A stretch of DNA of 18,175 nt from CAIYPG01 sp903864555 (GCA_947474715.1 CANJJT010000091.1:1-18175); one strand, 5' to 3'; positions 1 to 7,100 are shown, numbered from the stretch's first letter. Numbers and translations are program-made. Notes: generated by a model from the letters alone, not told the origin.

Positions 1-12
1 AGTGAGGCTCAA

Positions 13-225
13 ATGCGTTATGCGATCGTGATCGAGAAGGCCGAGAGCAATTTCTCGGCTTACGTGCCTGACCTTCCCGGATGTGTCGCCACCGGCGCCA
101 CCGTGGAAGAAGTCGAATCGCAAATCCGCGAAGCGATCGAATTCCATCTCGACGGCATGCGCGAAGACGGAATCGCCATTCCACAGCCGGCTAGTCGCGT
201 GGAATACGTCGAGATTGCGGCTTAA
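13..225 (+). CDS. hicB: HicB-family antitoxin, partner outside window
   Basis: A 70-residue protein with the short HicB alpha/beta fold. The N-terminal strand reads MRYAIVIEKAESNFSAYVPD, followed by the LPGC turn (about residues 21-24) and a helix with EEVESQIREAIEFHLDGM. In the family this partial RNase H-like fold binds and neutralises a HicA mRNA-interferase toxin. A GAGG Shine-Dalgarno lies 5 nt before the ATG. Upstream bases include a TGA that could end a hicA gene lying outside the window, which would be the usual toxin-first order; this is inferred. No C-terminal DNA-binding domain is visible, so it is a short HicB type. A second HicB follows about 130 bp downstream. Confidence 0.85.
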   Translation: MRYAIVIEKAESNFSAYVPDLPGCVATGATVEEVESQIREAIEFHLDGMREDGIAIPQPASRVEYVEIAA

Positions 226-325
226 CCCGGCAACGCACCGGACGCGAGTGAGCCACCGCGCAAGTTGCCGATCCGTGCCCGCGCGCCGGTGGTTTCCACG
301 TTGGGTGGCAACAACACGCATGGCG

Positions 326-350
326 TAGAATTGCGATCAACCGAGCGAGG
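326..350 (+). promoter_or_regulatory. Putative -10 box and RBS of hicBA
   Basis: TAGAAT at 326-331 matches five of six bases of the sigma-70 -10 box, but no good -35 sits at 16-18 bp. GAGG at 347-350 lies 6 nt before the TTG at 357, which supports that unusual start codon. The promoter is tentative; the RBS is clear. Confidence 0.35.
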
Positions 351-356
351 TGCACA

Positions 357-563
357 TTGAATTTCACCATTGAACACGCGCGTGAAGAGGACGGACGATG
401 GTTGGCTGAGGTCCCTGAGCTTCCTGGCGTACTTGCCTACGGATCTACGCAGGATGAGGCAATGGCAAAAGCCGAAGTCTTAGCGTTGCGCGTGCTGGCC
501 GAACGTCTGGAGCATGCCGAAACAGGGCCACAACCTATCTCGATTGCAATCGCTGCCGCATGA
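357..563 (+). CDS. hicB: HicB-family antitoxin (TTG start)
   Basis: A 68-residue HicB-like antitoxin. The hallmark EVPELPGVLAYG (about residues 18-29) is followed by an acidic/alanine helix DEAMAKAEVLALRVLAERL. The start is TTG, chosen because a GAGG Shine-Dalgarno sits 6 nt upstream and the N-terminal beta strand (NFTIEHAREEDGRW) is needed for the fold. Its stop overlaps the start of the toxin by 4 nt (ATGA at 560-563), so the two are translationally coupled. The order is antitoxin first, the reverse of the classical hicAB arrangement but known for a subset of these modules. Function as neutraliser of the adjacent HicA is inferred from family and coupling. Confidence 0.85.
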   Translation: MNFTIEHAREEDGRWLAEVPELPGVLAYGSTQDEAMAKAEVLALRVLAERLEHAETGPQPISIAIAAA

Positions 564-772
564 CGTCGTGGCCTTCATCGAAGGCAACACGTGTTCTTTC
601 GGCGTTATACCGGATTGGTTGGGTCCTCAAGCGACAATCTGGTTCCCATAAAACTCTCTCACGTGCTGGTTGGCCAGATTTTGTCTTCGCTTTTCACGAT
701 GGCGAAGAAATTGGGCCGCGAATGCTCACGCGCATCGCCAAGCACACGGGATTGAAGCCAGAAGACCTATGA
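560..772 (+). CDS. hicA: HicA-family mRNA interferase toxin
   Basis: A 70-residue protein with the double-stranded-RNA-binding-like fold of HicA toxins. The key signature is LSALYRIGWVLKRQSGSH (residues 13-30), which carries the conserved GSH motif whose His30 is the expected catalytic residue. A second strand pair follows (FVFAFHDGEEIG) and then a C-terminal helix ending TGLKPEDL. HicA cleaves mRNA during stress and is held inactive by HicB. The gene overlaps hicB by 4 nt and looks intact, so the pair may be functional. The N-terminal ten residues (MTSWPSSKAT) are less typical of the family. Confidence 0.82.
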   Translation: MTSWPSSKATRVLSALYRIGWVLKRQSGSHKTLSRAGWPDFVFAFHDGEEIGPRMLTRIAKHTGLKPEDL

Positions 773-796
773 CCGTGCAGGGTTGCCACCCAACAG

Positions 797-885
797 CCCG
801 TCGCAGCGGACGCCCGCAAGCGGGCGCCGCTGAACGGGAACGTTCCCGAAGATGCCACTCGCGAGTGTCGACACAAAGTGCGTCG
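797..885. repeat. Cluster of three dyad-symmetric elements
   Basis: Three inverted repeats occur within 90 bp. (1) 804-832: CAGCGG-A-CGCCCGC / GCGGGCG-CCGCTG, a 13-bp stem with one bulged A and a minimal loop, possibly extended by CCCG (797-800) and CGGG (835-838). (2) 835-848: CGGGAACGTTCCCG, a perfect 14-bp palindrome. (3) 856-867: CACTCGCGAGTG, a perfect 12-bp palindrome, followed at 869-885 by a weaker CGACAC/GTGCGTCG dyad. They lie between the convergent hicA and amidohydrolase genes. A bidirectional transcript end is plausible, but no U-tract is present, so this is not a standard intrinsic terminator. Confidence 0.6.
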
Positions 886-964
886 ATTGGTGGGCGGTTG
901 CTTGAAAGACGGGGCATCCATTGAGGGGACTGGCCCCCGCCTCGCCCCGGATAGCAAGCAATGA

Positions 965-1792
965 CTATGGCTTGATCCCGTGAAATGCAAGACCGGTGCG
1001 ACCTATGGCTGCCCGGACTTGCGGGTCAGGCACCCACTCCTCAAACCCTGTGAGGACGTCACGATAGGTAATTCCCTGGTGACCAACCCAGGGCCAGTCG
1101 CTGCCCCACACAATACGTTCTGGACCACCGGCTGCAAGGTACTCACGCGCGAGGCGCTTGACATCTGCACCACCGGTACGGTTCGCTGCTGAAAACTTCA
1201 CCCAGGCCTTGCCTGCGCCTACCGCCTGCTGCACCGCCCGCAGACCGGTGTTGTCCTCGCCACTGCCGGACGTCGTCCCGAAGTGATCAAGCAACAATCT
1301 GACTCCGGAAGCCAATAGGGGAGCAAGCAGCTTCTCCATCCGAGGGCTCTCGACAAAGAGATGAACAAAGAGATCCAGCGCCCCTAATCGATCGAAGAAT
1401 CGCCGGTACGCTGGCGAAGTAAAGTCCGGCAGGTCCGGATAGCGGTTCAGTGAAAAGCGGATGCCGACGACGCCTTCCCGCGCCATCGCCTCGAGCGTCG
1501 CATCATCGATTTGCGGATCCACGATGGCGGTGCCCCGCAACTGCGGATAAGCCCTTAATGCCGCACGAAGATAGCTGTTGTCCGTCCCCAGAAAGCTTGG
1601 AGCAGTCAAGACACCGTACTTCACCCCGGCCGCCTCCAGCACTGACACGTACTCCTCCGGAGGGTGGTCCGCCTCGGGCACATTGGTTGCGTTGGCAACC
1701 AGTGATACGTCTTTCAGGTAAACATGCGCATGACAGTCAATGATGGGTGGTGCAATCACCCGCTGATCGGTGGAGCCGCCTGCCACAGTCAT
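965..1792 (-). CDS. Amidohydrolase-2 family metal-dependent hydrolase
   Basis: A 275-residue TIM-barrel hydrolase of the amidohydrolase-2 (PF04909-like) family, which includes lactonases and decarboxylases such as 2-pyrone-4,6-dicarboxylate lactonase. Visible motifs in order are the metal-binding DCHAHVY near the N terminus, FVHLFVE in mid barrel, LLLDHFG, and the C-terminal WGSDWPW whose Asp is the expected catalytic base. I chose the ATG at 1792 over the in-frame ATG at 1834 because AAGGAG sits 8 nt upstream of it. The start also overlaps the stop of a preceding 30-aa ORF. It is the last gene of the minus-strand operon containing the UGSC selenoprotein. The substrate is unknown; a lactone or cyclic acid in the same catabolic route is a reasonable guess. 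Confidence 0.88.
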   Translation of the reverse strand: MTVAGGSTDQRVIAPPIIDCHAHVYLKDVSLVANATNVPEADHPPEEYVSVLEAAGVKYGVLTAPSFLGTDNSYLRAALRAYPQLRGTAIVDPQIDDATLEAMAREGVVGIRFSLNRYPDLPDFTSPAYRRFFDRLGALDLFVHLFVESPRMEKLLAPLLASGVRLLLDHFGTTSGSGEDNTGLRAVQQAVGAGKAWVKFSAANRTGGADVKRLAREYLAAGGPERIVWGSDWPWVGHQGITYRDVLTGFEEWVPDPQVRAAIGRTGLAFHGIKP

Positions 1793-1881
1793 TTCACCAA
1801 CTCCTTCTTGAACGTTTGGCCAAAGAAGCGCCACATGCCACGAGCGGGCGTGCGCTCAATGTCAATACGGGGAGAGTTCAT
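1789..1881 (-). CDS. Probable 30-aa small ORF coupled to the amidohydrolase
   Basis: Between the UGSC stop and the amidohydrolase start, an open frame begins MNSPRIDIERTP and ends FFGQTFKKELVK. It has 30 residues and is basic and aromatic. Its ATG lies 8 nt after the UGSC stop codon. Its TGA overlaps the amidohydrolase ATG (ATGA), so it fills the gap exactly and would couple translation of the two genes. A purine-rich AGGGGA lies a little far upstream; an in-frame TTG at 1884 is an alternative start. I do not recognise the peptide. Packing and coupling are what support it; it could instead be a coupling leader with no function as a peptide. Confidence 0.5.
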   Translation of the reverse strand: MNSPRIDIERTPARGMWRFFGQTFKKELVK

Positions 1882-1889
1882 CAACGCGA

Positions 1890-2435
1890 CTATCCCCTGT
1901 GCGCCCGGGTAAGCCGGTCAATGACCTCCCGTGCCACCTGCTCACACGTCTCTTTCAAGGCGTCCGCACTGATGTATTCGGGATTCCCGCTGACCATGAT
2001 TGCGATTGATTCGGGAACCTTCTGGGATTTCATGATGATCTTGGAAAGCTTTTCGAACTGCTCGGTAACCACCACTACGGCTGGCTTGCTCTTTCTTACG
2101 AGTTGGGCAGTATCGTGGACACTCCACGACGTGCAAGACCCTCAATTGGCCATTCCCACAATCACGGCATCACATTCATCGGCCACCTTGTCGAGCAGCC
2201 CTTCAGCCGGCGCGCAGGATGTCGGGATCGGATAAATCCGCATTTCCTGAATATTGAACTGGGCTTTGAGCACTTTCTCGATATGCTCGCCCATCAGGTT
2301 GTAACTGCTCCAGCCATTGGTCAGAAAGCCGATGGTCTTCCCATTCAGGTCACCCACTGCCGGCACATACAGCTTCTTGTCCCTGTTGGGGCTCACAGGA
2401 TCAAGGTACTCAATGATGCTTGTTCCGGATTCCAT
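1890..2435 (-). CDS. UGSC-family selenoprotein (in-frame UGA = Sec98)
   Basis: Read through the TGA at 2144-2142, this is one continuous 181-residue protein from ATG 2435 to TAG 1892-1890. Residues 93-108 read VGMAN-U-GSC-TSW-SVHD, the motif that names the UGSC family, whose known members carry Sec or Cys at the first position. The fold looks alpha/beta: strand TIGFLTNGW (about 34-42), helix NLMGEHIEKVLKAQF, strand DAVIVGMAN just before Sec, and strand PAVVVVTEQF after it. The start is fixed by AAGGAGG 7 nt upstream, inside the end of the preceding gene (2-nt gap). A SECIS-like hairpin follows the UGA. Codon use and frame are continuous on both sides of the TGA, which argues against a pseudogene. 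The biochemical role of the family is not known to me; a selenol/thiol redox or nucleophilic role is inferred from the U-x-x-C spacing. Confidence 0.88.
2107..2134 (-). promoter_or_regulatory. SECIS-like hairpin of the UGSC gene
   Basis: Immediately 3' of the UGA in the mRNA, UCGUGG-AGUGU-CCACGA forms a perfect 6-bp stem with a 5-nt loop (2113-2129). It can be extended by a G-U pair and by GCA/UGC at the base. The loop occupies nucleotides +19 to +23 after the UGA, the same distance as in E. coli fdhF by my count. It contains GU near its 5' side, as bacterial SECIS loops usually do. Position, stem and loop together support SelB-dependent recoding. Confidence 0.75.
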
Positions 2436-2437
2436 CG

Positions 2438-3502
2438 CTACTCCTCCTTGATAAGCACAGTGCTGATTTCTGTTGTTCCGAAATTGGGGACATAAGTGAT
2501 GTGATAAGGCTCTGGCCCCCCTGCCACGACGATCACAATGGAATCTGCATCCGGACACAGGAGGCATGACTGACTATCGTCATAATCAAGATAGACCGGT
2601 TTGGAGAGCTGCAGGGCACGAGGGATTTTTGCCCTTGGAATCTTCGTCCTTTCGAACAACTCGGCTTTGATCCGCTTCTTGTCCCACCCGGCATTCGCGA
2701 AAAGCCGTGCATGACCAGGCGTGAAAATGACGAGTGGATTGCCTTGTGCCCGTAGATAACCGTTATTCCCATACACCGCCATGCCATCGGCCAGCATGGT
2801 GATGATGGCTTCTGGATCATGAAAGGCTGCGTATAGATTCTGCGTGCCCTGCCCCGCCAATACCGTGACTGCACTTTGATGGCGCGCAAACCCGTACTCG
2901 ACATGCAAGGGGTCCCAGGGGCTCTCCTCCTCTGCCTCACCAAAGCAAAAGCTGAATTTGCCCGGCATTCCGTGAATCGCCTTGTCTGCGTCGCCGGGCG
3001 GACAACCACCGATGTTCAAGAGACACAACCTTAGAGCACGCCCGATCGTGGCGTTGGATCGCCAACCCGGCCCCAGGCATCCCCTGCCAGAATTGACATC
3101 GATTGCCTTTCGGATGGGACCATTGATGATCAATACCGGCCCCACTGGATTGGTGGTGGTTTGTATGCCCAGCAGATTGAACTTGGGGTCGGCAACGGCA
3201 CGAATCGCCGCGATCACCACCGGAAAATATTCCGGCCGGCAACCTGCCATGACGGCGTTGATCGCCACTTTCTCTGCCGTTGCAGGACCGCCTTCCGGTG
3301 CCAGCACGCCGATCAATTCGGACCCGTCCATCTTCGCCGCCTGAAGCATGCTGCGCACAGCCGCTTCTGTCGGCGGTATGACCGGCAGCCCGTCTGTGAA
3401 CCCCCGACGGTACATGTCATCGAACACGGCCTCCCAATTGTCGGCCACCTGGAATTTTGCTGACGTCAGGTTCATCGCAACCTCGCTTTGCTCCACGCTC
3501 AT
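2438..3502 (-). CDS. Uncharacterised UGSC-neighbour protein with CLLC motif
   Basis: A 354-residue soluble protein. The N-terminal part carries FTDGLPVIPPTEAAV (about residues 35-49), which I loosely associate with uncharacterised proteins encoded beside UGSC proteins; this is memory, not a search. Other conserved-looking stretches are GRGCLGPGWRSNATIG (139-154), NIGGCPPGD (163-171) and FTPGHARLFANAGW (260-273). A C-terminal Cys pair, SCLLCPD (312-318), could be redox-active or bind metal. The stop lies 2 nt before the UGSC start and its last codons hold the UGSC Shine-Dalgarno, so expression is coupled and a joint function is likely. ATG 3502 has AGGAG only 2 nt away; ATG 3475 has a better-spaced GAGG and is an alternative start. 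No enzymatic function can be assigned. Confidence 0.75.
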   Translation of the reverse strand: MSVEQSEVAMNLTSAKFQVADNWEAVFDDMYRRGFTDGLPVIPPTEAAVRSMLQAAKMDGSELIGVLAPEGGPATAEKVAINAVMAGCRPEYFPVVIAAIRAVADPKFNLLGIQTTTNPVGPVLIINGPIRKAIDVNSGRGCLGPGWRSNATIGRALRLCLLNIGGCPPGDADKAIHGMPGKFSFCFGEAEEESPWDPLHVEYGFARHQSAVTVLAGQGTQNLYAAFHDPEAIITMLADGMAVYGNNGYLRAQGNPLVIFTPGHARLFANAGWDKKRIKAELFERTKIPRAKIPRALQLSKPVYLDYDDSQSCLLCPDADSIVIVVAGGPEPYHITYVPNFGTTEISTVLIKEE

Positions 3503-3507
3503 TTCTC

Positions 3508-3807
3508 CTAGAGCCCCATCGGATTGGTACCAGCCAGCGCAATCTGCTTCTGGTGGTCACCAGGCAATAGCGCCTCTACTTCGAAGGTCGCTGGCACGCA
3601 TTCGCTCCATTGATTCACCAGTTTGTGCAGCATTTGAGGCGAGTCCACGTCAAAAATGATGACAGCCCCTCGCCCCAACTTGGTATAGACGTGCTTCGCA
3701 ATGCCCTGGTCCTGAAGCGGACCAAGCCAGTCCCAAAAGCCCTTCTGGTTCTTGCGAGCCTCACTGGGCTTTTCCGGCTTCGGCGTGCTGATTACGAGGA
3801 AGTACAT
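3508..3807 (-). CDS. Muconolactone-isomerase-like small ferredoxin-fold protein
   Basis: A 99-residue protein beginning MYFLVISTPKPEKP and containing GRGAVIIFDVDSPQMLHKLVNQW (residues about 45-67, summarised: a strand followed by a helix). The pattern beta-alpha-beta-beta-alpha-beta with an N-terminal MxFLV strand fits dimeric alpha/beta-barrel proteins of the muconolactone delta-isomerase/YCII-like kind. Members include isomerases, but many have no known activity. The RBS is GAGG 6 nt before the ATG. It is the first gene of the minus-strand operon and ends 5 nt before the next start. It faces the LysR gene across a 251-bp intergenic region. Confidence 0.65.
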   Translation of the reverse strand: MYFLVISTPKPEKPSEARKNQKGFWDWLGPLQDQGIAKHVYTKLGRGAVIIFDVDSPQMLHKLVNQWSECVPATFEVEALLPGDHQKQIALAGTNPMGL

Positions 3808-4058
3808 GGATGGCCTCTCTGGGATTCATTAGCAGTTGGGAAAGGACGGGACCCACATTCTTGATTTTGACCAAAGAAACGGGTTGGCAAGGGCAAATTG
3901 CGCAAAGGCAGCGATACGTGTAAATCAGGAATCAATGGTAATGGCCCTTCGCATTCGCTCACAATCATCTTTTTGAGCAACCCCATAACTCCAGGTGATG
4001 CCATAATTTGAGCCGGGATTGCCGTCTCGGCACCCCAATTGACCCGGGCTCATGTCCT
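3808..4058. promoter_or_regulatory. Divergent intergenic region between selenoprotein operon and LysR
   Basis: These 251 bp separate divergent starts, so they must hold both promoters and probably a LysR-type binding site, which is the usual arrangement for this regulator family. I see AT-rich patches (TTGATTTTGACCAAAGAAAC near 3860; CCATAATTTG near 4003) but no convincing pair of -35/-10 boxes or a clear T-N11-A dyad. TCAGGAAT occurs here (about 3926) and again upstream of the receptor operon at 5102. Confidence 0.4.
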
Positions 4059-4958
4059 ATGTCTTCCATTACGCTGCGACAACTGGAAGTAATCTATGCA
4101 ATCCTCCGCGCAGGTTCGGTGACTGGCGCTGCGACCTACCTGAATGTCAGCCAACCTGCAGTCAGCAATGTTCTGAAACATACGGAGCTGCAGCTCCAAT
4201 TCAAGTTGTTTGATCGTATCGGCGGACGACTCTACGTGACGCCTGAAGCAGGGAGCCTGCTGCCTGATCTGCACGAGATCTTTGGCCGCATCGGGACCTT
4301 GAACAGGATGATGCAGGAGTTGCAGGACGGCAAGACAGGAAAGCTTGTCATTGCAACATCACCCACACTGGTCAACGCCTTCCTGCCCCGTGCCCTTTCA
4401 ATTTTTCGAAAGCGCAATCCCGGCGTGAAAATAGCGATCCAGTCGCTTCCGACGCCGCTTGCCATCGAACGCGTTGCCAGGCGTGAGGTGGATATGGGCA
4501 TTGTGTATTCGCCCGTGGGCGACAATGGTGTCGACGCCGTTGATCTGGTGGATACGGAACTGGCCTGCGTCATCCCGAAGGGGCATCTTCTGGCGCGCAA
4601 GCACATCATCGGCATCCAGGATCTGAGCGGCCGGTCCGTCATTTCCCTTGGCTCCACCACGCGTATTGGCCAGATTATCGAGGACACTTGCCGTAAAGCC
4701 GGGGTCATGCCACCAGACGTCGACATCGAGGCAAGTTCCTCTCTTGCGGCATGCCTGATGGTCAGCGAAGGAATCGGCATCGGGTTGGTAGACAAGGCGA
4801 CATCGCTCTCCGGCAAATTTGCCGATCTCGTCTTTCGCTCTTTCAGCCCTCGAATCGCGCTGTCTGTGCAACTGATTTTTCCTCGAGATCGACCCAGGTC
4901 GCTGGCTGCCGATCGACTCGCCAGGCAACTTTCCAAGAGCGCCACATCAACTCGCTGA
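4059..4958 (+). CDS. LysR-family transcriptional regulator
   Basis: A 299-residue regulator with the N-terminal winged helix-turn-helix (residues about 4-62): TLRQLEVIYAILRAGSVTGA, then AATYLNVSQPAVSNVLKHTE as the recognition region and LFDRIGGRLYVTPEA. A linker helix follows and then a periplasmic-binding-like effector domain from about residue 90 (GKLVIATSPTLVNAFLP, DMGIVYSP, GIGIGLVD). I use the ATG at 4059, since LysR proteins normally begin a few residues before the xLRQL helix. In-frame starts from 4008 and an out-of-frame ATG at 4052 are less likely. No strong Shine-Dalgarno is seen. Divergence from the selenoprotein operon and position before the receptor operon suggest it controls one or both in response to a pathway metabolite. 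Confidence 0.9.
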   Translation: MSSITLRQLEVIYAILRAGSVTGAATYLNVSQPAVSNVLKHTELQLQFKLFDRIGGRLYVTPEAGSLLPDLHEIFGRIGTLNRMMQELQDGKTGKLVIATSPTLVNAFLPRALSIFRKRNPGVKIAIQSLPTPLAIERVARREVDMGIVYSPVGDNGVDAVDLVDTELACVIPKGHLLARKHIIGIQDLSGRSVISLGSTTRIGQIIEDTCRKAGVMPPDVDIEASSSLAACLMVSEGIGIGLVDKATSLSGKFADLVFRSFSPRIALSVQLIFPRDRPRSLAADRLARQLSKSATSTR

Positions 4959-5288
4959 ATAATTGCCGACCATGGCTTTCCAGCACTCACAGGGCTGATG
5001 TTTTGGCTCGAGCGGGGCGCACATCACTTTTAGTTATGAAAGACGGATGAATCATGATTGGTGCTCGATACAGATGCTTGTGAGAATGAGTTTTGTTGAC
5101 CTCAGGAATGCCCTGAAAGACCTTTTTTCCGGGCAGACCCATACGGGTGACGGGAATGTCTCCCAGGCGTTTTCAGATTGTCCCTAACGGAATCCCGATC
5201 CTGCTGAACAAGATTCAGTGGCATTGAACAGATCTGGCAGCGTCCTCAGAGAAGGACAGCCGCTGGCACAAGCAAAGGAGGACAGGCG
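4959..5288 (+). promoter_or_regulatory. 330-bp leader region of the receptor-hydrolase operon
   Basis: No convincing gene. It holds a 10-bp palindrome AATCATGATT (about 5050-5059), an inverted repeat TCAGG-AATGC-CCTGA (5102-5116), and a TTTTTT run near 5125 not preceded by a strong stem. AAGGAGG at 5277-5283 is the RBS of the first receptor. The 5102 dyad is a candidate regulator site, but no sigma-70 promoter can be named with confidence. Confidence 0.35.
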
Positions 5289-6251
5289 ATGAAGCACTTG
5301 TTTCGCATGACACTCGTTTTCACCGCCCTTTTCACGTCAGCCATGGCGGTCGCACAGAGTTACCCGCAGAAGCCCGTCAAGATCATCGTTGGATCCGCCG
5401 CTGGTGGCCCCATAGACCTTGTCGCCAGACTGACTGCTACCAAACTCTCGGGACTATTCAGTCAACAATTCCTGGTTGAGAATCGCCTTGGTGCTGGCGG
5501 CACGATAGCCGCCGAATACGTCGCGCGTGCTCCGCGGGATGGCTATACCCTGTCCATGGGCAGTCAATCCACGCTGTGCTCGGCCCCTGCCCTCTATCCC
5601 AAGCTTGCCTACAACCCTGTCACAGACTTCGCGCCCATTGGCCTCGTCGCAGGAGCGGACTTTGTGCTTGTTGTTCATCCATCGACTCCAGCAAGCTCTG
5701 TAAGGGATTTCATAGCCTTGGCGAAGGCCCGCCCCGGCCAGCTCTCCTTCGGGTCGGCAGGTAGCGGCAGCGGCACACATCTTTCCGCCGAATTATTCAA
5801 GAGCATGGCAAACCTGGAGGTGACCCACATTCCCTACAAAGGGGGATCACAGGCCGTCGTCGATCTGCTCAGCGGTCAATTGACTTTCATGTTCGACACC
5901 ATCACCAACTCCGCACCGCACATCAAGTCGGGCAAGCTGAAAGCACTGGGAGTCACCCGGTCGAGCCGGTCTGCCCTCCTGCCCGATATCCAGACCATAG
6001 CCGAAGGCGGCGTTCCCGGATACGAATCCTCAACCTGGTTTGGTTTGCTGGGCCCCGTCGGCACACCAAGAGAAATAGTCATCCGTTTGAATGATGGCCT
6101 GCGCAGGAGTGATGACGAACTCAGAAAACGTATGCTCTCCCAAGGCCTGGAGCCCATGGAAAGCACCCCAGAGCAGTTCTCGGACTTGATCAAGGTCGAT
6201 CTGCAGAAGTGGACGGAAGTCATTCGCCGTTCAGGCACGCGGCTCGAATAA
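5289..6251 (+). CDS. Bug/TctC-family periplasmic solute receptor 1
   Basis: A 320-residue tripartite tricarboxylate transporter receptor (Bug family). A signal peptide MKHLFRMTLVFTALFTSAMA with a VAQ cleavage region precedes the mature start SYPQKPVKIIVGSAAGGPID. Family hallmarks follow: AGGTIAAEYVARAPRDGYTL, IPYKGGSQAVVDLLSGQ, and the C-terminal KWTEVIRRSG. Bug receptors bind carboxylates or amide-type ligands between two lobes in the periplasm. The start is supported by AAGGAGG 7 nt upstream. No TctA/TctB permease is nearby, as is common for the expanded Bug families of Burkholderiales, so the receptor either shares a distant permease or acts as a sensor. It is the first gene of a six-gene run and is followed 15 nt later by a hydrolase. 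Confidence 0.93.
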   Translation: MKHLFRMTLVFTALFTSAMAVAQSYPQKPVKIIVGSAAGGPIDLVARLTATKLSGLFSQQFLVENRLGAGGTIAAEYVARAPRDGYTLSMGSQSTLCSAPALYPKLAYNPVTDFAPIGLVAGADFVLVVHPSTPASSVRDFIALAKARPGQLSFGSAGSGSGTHLSAELFKSMANLEVTHIPYKGGSQAVVDLLSGQLTFMFDTITNSAPHIKSGKLKALGVTRSSRSALLPDIQTIAEGGVPGYESSTWFGLLGPVGTPREIVIRLNDGLRRSDDELRKRMLSQGLEPMESTPEQFSDLIKVDLQKWTEVIRRSGTRLE

Positions 6252-6266
6252 TGGTGGATTGCTGAC

Positions 6267-7100
6267 ATGACCGTTCATTCAGTTGCTGCAGGTGACATCG
6301 AACTTCAGTATGAGTTTGAAGATTTCACGCCGCCCTGGAGCAAGCAGCAGGCTGGCACCATCCTGTTTCATCACGGTTACGCGCGGAACATGTTGTTTTG
6401 GCAACCTCTGATTCCTTTCCTTTGTGGTGATTACAGGATTCTGCGCTTCAATGCCCGGGGCAGCACCGAGACCACTACGTCGCCGCCGGCCAGCGGCTAC
6501 GCCATTGAACAGTTCGCAGACGATGCCATTCGCCTGCTGGACGCACTCGGCATCGAGCGGGCGCATTGGGTAGGAGAGTCCTCCGGAGGAATTGTCGGCT
6601 TGTGTGCCGCGCTGAAACATCCCACTCGCCTTCAGACACTTGTTCTATGTGATACGCCGTTCAAGCGGCCAGACAGTATGGTTGCGGTGTACTCGTCCGG
6701 TGAAAAGGATCGTGCCGCAGCATTCGAGAAATACGGAGTCGCTGAGTGGTGCCGAAGAACGCTCTCCTACCGGCTGGACACATCGGTGGCGTCGCCAGAA
6801 CTGTGCGAATGGTATGTCACGCAGATGGGGAGAACACCCATTCCCGTGGCCATCGCCCTGGAGCACATGATCGGCGCCGGAAACCTTTGGCCCTCCCTGC
6901 GTGACATCACCACGCCTACCCTCATACTCGCTGGTGAAAAAAGCCCGATTGCCGATGAAGCGATGACCAGGACCATGCGCGAGCAGATGCCCCGCGCCAA
7001 GCTGGTCCGGCTCAAGGGATATGCGCATGGCGTCAACCTGGTTGCACCTGCGGAATGCGCACGTGAGATAAGCACCTTCTTGGGAGCACATGAGCAATGA
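6267..7100 (+). CDS. Alpha/beta-hydrolase 1 (canonical nucleophile)
   Basis: A 277-residue alpha/beta-hydrolase without a signal peptide, so cytoplasmic. The oxyanion-side motif FHHGYAR is at 34-40. The nucleophile elbow is VGESSGG with Ser105 in G-x-S-x-G, and the catalytic His is probably His254 in GYAHGVN. The acid position after strand LILAG (GEKSPIA) is not the usual GDxD, so the acid may lie elsewhere. The protein begins IELQYEFEDFTPPW, a segment shared with the other two hydrolases of the cluster, so they are paralogues. Its stop overlaps the next receptor's start (ATGA at 7097-7100). A lactonase, esterase or C-C hydrolase activity on the transported ligand is plausible; the substrate is unknown. 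Confidence 0.88.
   Translation: MTVHSVAAGDIELQYEFEDFTPPWSKQQAGTILFHHGYARNMLFWQPLIPFLCGDYRILRFNARGSTETTTSPPASGYAIEQFADDAIRLLDALGIERAHWVGESSGGIVGLCAALKHPTRLQTLVLCDTPFKRPDSMVAVYSSGEKDRAAAFEKYGVAEWCRRTLSYRLDTSVASPELCEWYVTQMGRTPIPVAIALEHMIGAGNLWPSLRDITTPTLILAGEKSPIADEAMTRTMREQMPRAKLVRLKGYAHGVNLVAPAECAREISTFLGAHEQ

Noticed and set aside
5102..5116. TCAGGAAT shared by the two intergenic regions as a LysR operator
   Set aside because: Only eight bases match, the dyad is absent at the 3926 copy, and the same string also occurs near 18113. Too weak to claim.
5270..5282. CTGGCAC as a sigma-54 -24 element before receptor 1
   Set aside because: No TTGC -12 element at the required distance, and it overlaps the ribosome binding site.
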